The translations under genes and the position numbers were made by a program. Positions 61,897-64,000 of a stretch of DNA of 64,000 nt are shown piece by piece (the first letter of the stretch is position 1; each line of letters begins with the position of its first letter). The stretch is taken from assembly GCF_000368025.1 (NCBI RefSeq), contig NZ_KB849210.1, positions 164,340 to 228,339 of the forward strand. Direction: 5' to 3'. The notes beneath the pieces were generated by a model. The model was given only the letters and a program-made list of their open reading frames with translations. It was not told the origin of the DNA and did not search any database. The stretch comes from Acinetobacter parvus DSM 16617 = CIP 108168. GTDB lineage: Bacteria; Pseudomonadota; Gammaproteobacteria; Pseudomonadales; Moraxellaceae.

Positions 61897-63330
61897 ATGA
61901 CCACATCTTCTCAATCCTCTTCTTCAGCAAGCCCTAATCAAACCTCTGGAATGTGGGGCGGTCGCTTCTCTGAAGCAACAGATGCATTTGTTGCAGAATT
62001 TACCGCATCTGTTCAATTTGACCAACGTTTTTATAAACAAGATATTGCAGGTTCGATTGCACATGCAACCATGCTTGCTAAAGTTGGTGTACTGACTGAG
62101 GCTGAACGTGATGATATTATCCAAGGTTTGAATACAATCAAAGCTGAAATCGAAGCGGGTAATTTCGAATGGCGTATTGATTTAGAAGATGTACACATGA
62201 ACATTGAGTCTCGCTTGACTCAACGTATCGGCATCACAGGTAAAAAATTACATACAGGTCGTAGCCGTAATGACCAGGTTGCAACTGACATCCGTTTATA
62301 TTTGCGTGATGAAATTGATGACATTTTAGGTTTATTACTACGCTTACAAAAAGGCCTACTGAGTTTAGCAAGTCAAAATACTCATACGATTATGCCTGGT
62401 TTTACTCATTTACAAACAGCTCAGCCAGTAACATTTGGTCATCACCTATTGGCTTGGTTTGAGATGTTGGTTCGCGATACTGAACGCCTTCAAGATTGCC
62501 GCAAGCGTGTTAATCGCATGCCACTCGGTTCCGCAGCCTTGGCAGGAACAACCTACCCAATTGATCGCGCATACACAGCCGAATTACTGGGTTTTGAAGC
62601 AGTTTCAGAAAACTCGCTCGATGCTGTTTCCGATCGTGACTTTGCCATTGAATTTAACGCTGCTGCATCATTGATCATGATGCATTTATCACGTATGTCT
62701 GAAGAACTGATTTTATGGACTTCGGCACAATTTAAATTCGTGAACATCCCAGATCGTTTCTGCACAGGCTCTTCAATTATGCCGCAGAAGAAAAATCCAG
62801 ATGTACCTGAACTTGTTCGTGGTAAATCAGGTCGCGTGTTTGGTGATTTAATCAGCTTATTGACTTTAATGAAAGGTCAACCTTTGGCATATAACAAAGA
62901 CAACCAAGAAGATAAAGAGCCTTTGTTTGATGCAATTGATACCGTTCGTGGTTGCTTAATGGCCTTTGCAGACATGGTGCCTGCACTGGTTCCAAACATT
63001 GAAATTATGCGTGAAGCAGCACTTCGTGGTTTCTCTACAGCAACTGACCTTGCTGATTACCTTGTGAAGAAAGGTGTTGCTTTCCGTGATGCACACGAAA
63101 TTGTAGGTAAAGCAGTTGCGCTTGGTGTGGCTGAAGAAAAAGATTTATCTGAATTAACACTGGAACAGCTACAACAATTCTCTGATTTGATCGAAACAGA
63201 TGTATTTGATAAAGCCTTAACTTTAGAAGCTTCTGTGAATGCACGTGATCATATCGGCGGGACATCACCAAAACAAGTTGAAGCAGCCATTACTCGTGCA
63301 CACAGTCGCCTAGAACAGTTATACGCTTAA
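61897..63330 (+). CDS. argH: Argininosuccinate lyase
   Basis: 477 residues, slightly longer than usual because of a Ser-rich N-terminal tail (about 1-15). Fumarase/aspartase-fold motifs: HTGRSRNDQVATD (about 123), TPGFTHLQ-like MPGFTHLQTAQPV (about 168) and the signature GSSIMPQKKNPDVPELVRGK (about 288). Releases arginine and fumarate from argininosuccinate, the last step of arginine synthesis. Confidence 0.97.
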   Translation: MTTSSQSSSSASPNQTSGMWGGRFSEATDAFVAEFTASVQFDQRFYKQDIAGSIAHATMLAKVGVLTEAERDDIIQGLNTIKAEIEAGNFEWRIDLEDVHMNIESRLTQRIGITGKKLHTGRSRNDQVATDIRLYLRDEIDDILGLLLRLQKGLLSLASQNTHTIMPGFTHLQTAQPVTFGHHLLAWFEMLVRDTERLQDCRKRVNRMPLGSAALAGTTYPIDRAYTAELLGFEAVSENSLDAVSDRDFAIEFNAAASLIMMHLSRMSEELILWTSAQFKFVNIPDRFCTGSSIMPQKKNPDVPELVRGKSGRVFGDLISLLTLMKGQPLAYNKDNQEDKEPLFDAIDTVRGCLMAFADMVPALVPNIEIMREAALRGFSTATDLADYLVKKGVAFRDAHEIVGKAVALGVAEEKDLSELTLEQLQQFSDLIETDVFDKALTLEASVNARDHIGGTSPKQVEAAITRAHSRLEQLYA

Positions 63331-63339
63331 GGATAAATC

Positions 63340-63612
63340 ATGACTAGACAAGTATTTTGCCGCAAATATAAACAAGAGCTTGACGGTTTGGACTTTGCAC
63401 CATTCCCTGGTGCAAAAGGTCAAGAATTCTTTGAGACGGTTTCAAAACAGGCTTGGCAAGAATGGTTAAAACACCAAACCACGCTCATTAATGAAAAACG
63501 ACTCAATGTATTCGAACCCGATGCGAAGAAGTTTCTTGAAGAGCAACGAGAGAAGTTCTTCAACAATGACGAAAGTGTTGAAAAAGCAGAAGGTTGGACG
63601 GAACAAAAGTAA
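63340..63612 (+). CDS. yggX: Fe(2+)-trafficking protein YggX
   Basis: 90 residues, full length for the family. MTRQVFCRKYKQELDGL with the conserved Cys7, then FPGAKGQEFFETVSKQAWQEW and the C-terminal helix QREKFFNND-like (here EQREKFFNND). Protects iron-sulfur clusters from oxidants. Nine bases after argH and followed by a hairpin terminator, so probably in an argH-yggX transcript. Confidence 0.95.
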   Translation: MTRQVFCRKYKQELDGLDFAPFPGAKGQEFFETVSKQAWQEWLKHQTTLINEKRLNVFEPDAKKFLEEQREKFFNNDESVEKAEGWTEQK

Positions 63613-63637
63613 ATCGTTTCATCTAATATCACTCAAT

Positions 63638-63667
63638 AAAAGAGAGTTAAATATAGCTCTCTTTTTA
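63638..63667 (+). terminator. Terminator after yggX
   Basis: AGAGAG (63641-63646) pairs with CTCTCT (63657-63662), followed by TTTT. Confidence 0.8.
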
Positions 63668-63711
63668 CGTGACATTTACATAAGTAATAAAGGGTTACAG
63701 AGTATACACAG

Positions 63712-63838
63712 TTGTCTACATGACACTTGAAGAGAATATAATTATAGTGAGTCTAAGAAAGATAAAGAGATATATTGATATCTCAGAACGCATGATATTT
63801 CTCTCCCAGACTTTTCCCCCGAAGTCTGGGATTTTTTT
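63712..63838 (+). ncRNA. Candidate small RNA (about 89 nt) downstream of yggX
   Basis: A perfect TATAAT (63737-63742) has a poorer -35 TTGTCT (63712-63717, spacer 19) and predicts a start near 63750. The RNA would contain GAGATAT-attg-ATATCTC (63767-63784), a perfect 7-bp stem, and end at a strong terminator CCCAGACTT/AAGTCTGGG (63805-63830) with seven T. There is no credible reading frame. It lies between the yggX terminator and the IS. Coordinates include the promoter. Confidence 0.5.
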
Positions 63839-63854
63839 ATCTGGATTTTTTCCA

Positions 63855-63888
63855 ATAAAAAACCACTGATCATTCAGATTCAGTGGTC
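63855..63888 (-). terminator. Terminator pointing left, for a gene now beyond the IS
   Basis: ACCACTGA/TCAGTGGT stem (63861-63888) with a T run on the minus strand. No minus-strand gene ends here within the window, so it presumably served a gene to the right, now separated by the IS element. Confidence 0.65.
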
Positions 63889-63937
63889 AATATTAATTCC
63901 TGAAACTCTGTACACGACAAAAATAGATAACTCATTG

Positions 63938-63965
63938 AAATAATGTCACAATAATTGTTTTCTAA
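63938..63965 (-). promoter_or_regulatory. Outward promoter of the ISAba1-like element
   Basis: On the minus strand -35 TTAGAA (63960-63965) and -10 TTATTT (63938-63943), 16 bases apart, reading out of the element to the left. These are the hexamers I recall for ISAba1's outward promoter, known to drive neighbouring genes such as blaOXA and ampC. Here it points into the terminator and sRNA region, antisense to yggX and argH. Confidence 0.75.
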
Positions 63966-63976
63966 CGACGAATACT

Positions 63977-64000
63977 ATGACACATCTCAATGAGTTATAT
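63977..64000 (+). CDS. IS4-family transposase, first eight codons (partial)
   Basis: ATG 63977 opens a frame reading MTHLNELY to the window edge. This is the N-terminus I know for the ISAba1 transposase. Nothing more of the gene is visible, so integrity cannot be judged. Confidence 0.8.

Larger units (their letters stand above)
63906..64000 (+). mobile_element. ISAba1-like insertion sequence, left end (partial)
   Basis: Begins with the terminal repeat CTCTGTACACGACAAA (63906-63921), which I recognise as the ISAba1 end. The 95 bases that follow, including the transposase start, match my memory of ISAba1 almost exactly, with perhaps one base different. IS4-family, about 1.2 kb when complete; the rest is outside the window. 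The nine bases before the repeat (TTCCTGAAA, 63897-63905) are the expected target duplication. I could not align it to a reference. Confidence 0.88.

Overview
The window is chromosomal DNA from a gamma-proteobacterium, almost certainly Acinetobacter. The evidence is the AT-rich coding style, the tRNA-Thr/Tyr/Gly/Thr-tuf-tRNA-Trp-secE-nusG-rplKAJL-rpoBC block with RpoB of 1362 and RpoC of 1397 residues, a dispersed gspN-gspC-gspD cluster, an argH/algZ-algR-hemCDXY block, and at the right edge the first 95 bases of an IS that matches my memory of ISAba1. I cannot give a species from the sequence alone.

Layout. 1-2985: end of pilB, then pilC, pilD and coaE (type IV pilus assembly and CoA synthesis). 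2982-5119 (minus): a DMT exporter, rlmB and ppnP. 5349-8135 (plus): recN, yqgE, ruvX. 8136-9908: wreck of a FUSC/HlyD efflux operon, then an intact IclR-family regulator and a candidate small RNA. 10145-14784 (minus): pgsA, a thioesterase, uvrC and lpxO. 15178-18516: the fadBA beta-oxidation operon. 18562-27149: the accessory part, with small membrane, PH-domain, secreted, lipoprotein and outer-membrane unknowns, a SnoaL/MerR divergent pair and a FrnE-like DsbA protein. 27246-33506: htpG with a heat-shock-type promoter, a frameshifted LprI-like remnant, a Na+/H+ antiporter, an alpha/beta hydrolase, a thioesterase and two tandem glycine-zipper lipoproteins.

33670-47759 (all minus) is the transcription/translation block. 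It keeps the classical regulatory sites: an rplJ leader, an attenuator between rplL and rpoB, and a long RNase III-type hairpin just before rpoB. 47859-54792 holds trpE, gph, an FHA-domain protein and the type II secretion genes gspD, gspC and gspN. An H-NS-like protein follows, then a 4HBT thioesterase tightly coupled to hemY-hemX-hemD-hemC, then the AlgR/AlgZ-type two-component system, divergent argH, the iron-trafficking protein YggX, a second candidate small RNA, and the ISAba1-like end with its outward promoter.

Most of the window is conserved housekeeping DNA. I did not find a convincing large novel system. The most useful leads are non-coding or degenerate: two ~85-90 nt small-RNA candidates with promoter and terminator, 47-bp imperfect direct repeats flanking a two-gene cassette, a MerR-type 19-bp-spacer promoter beside its likely regulator gene, two decayed genes, and a dispersed palindrome inside the rpoB-rpoC and gspC-gspD spacers.
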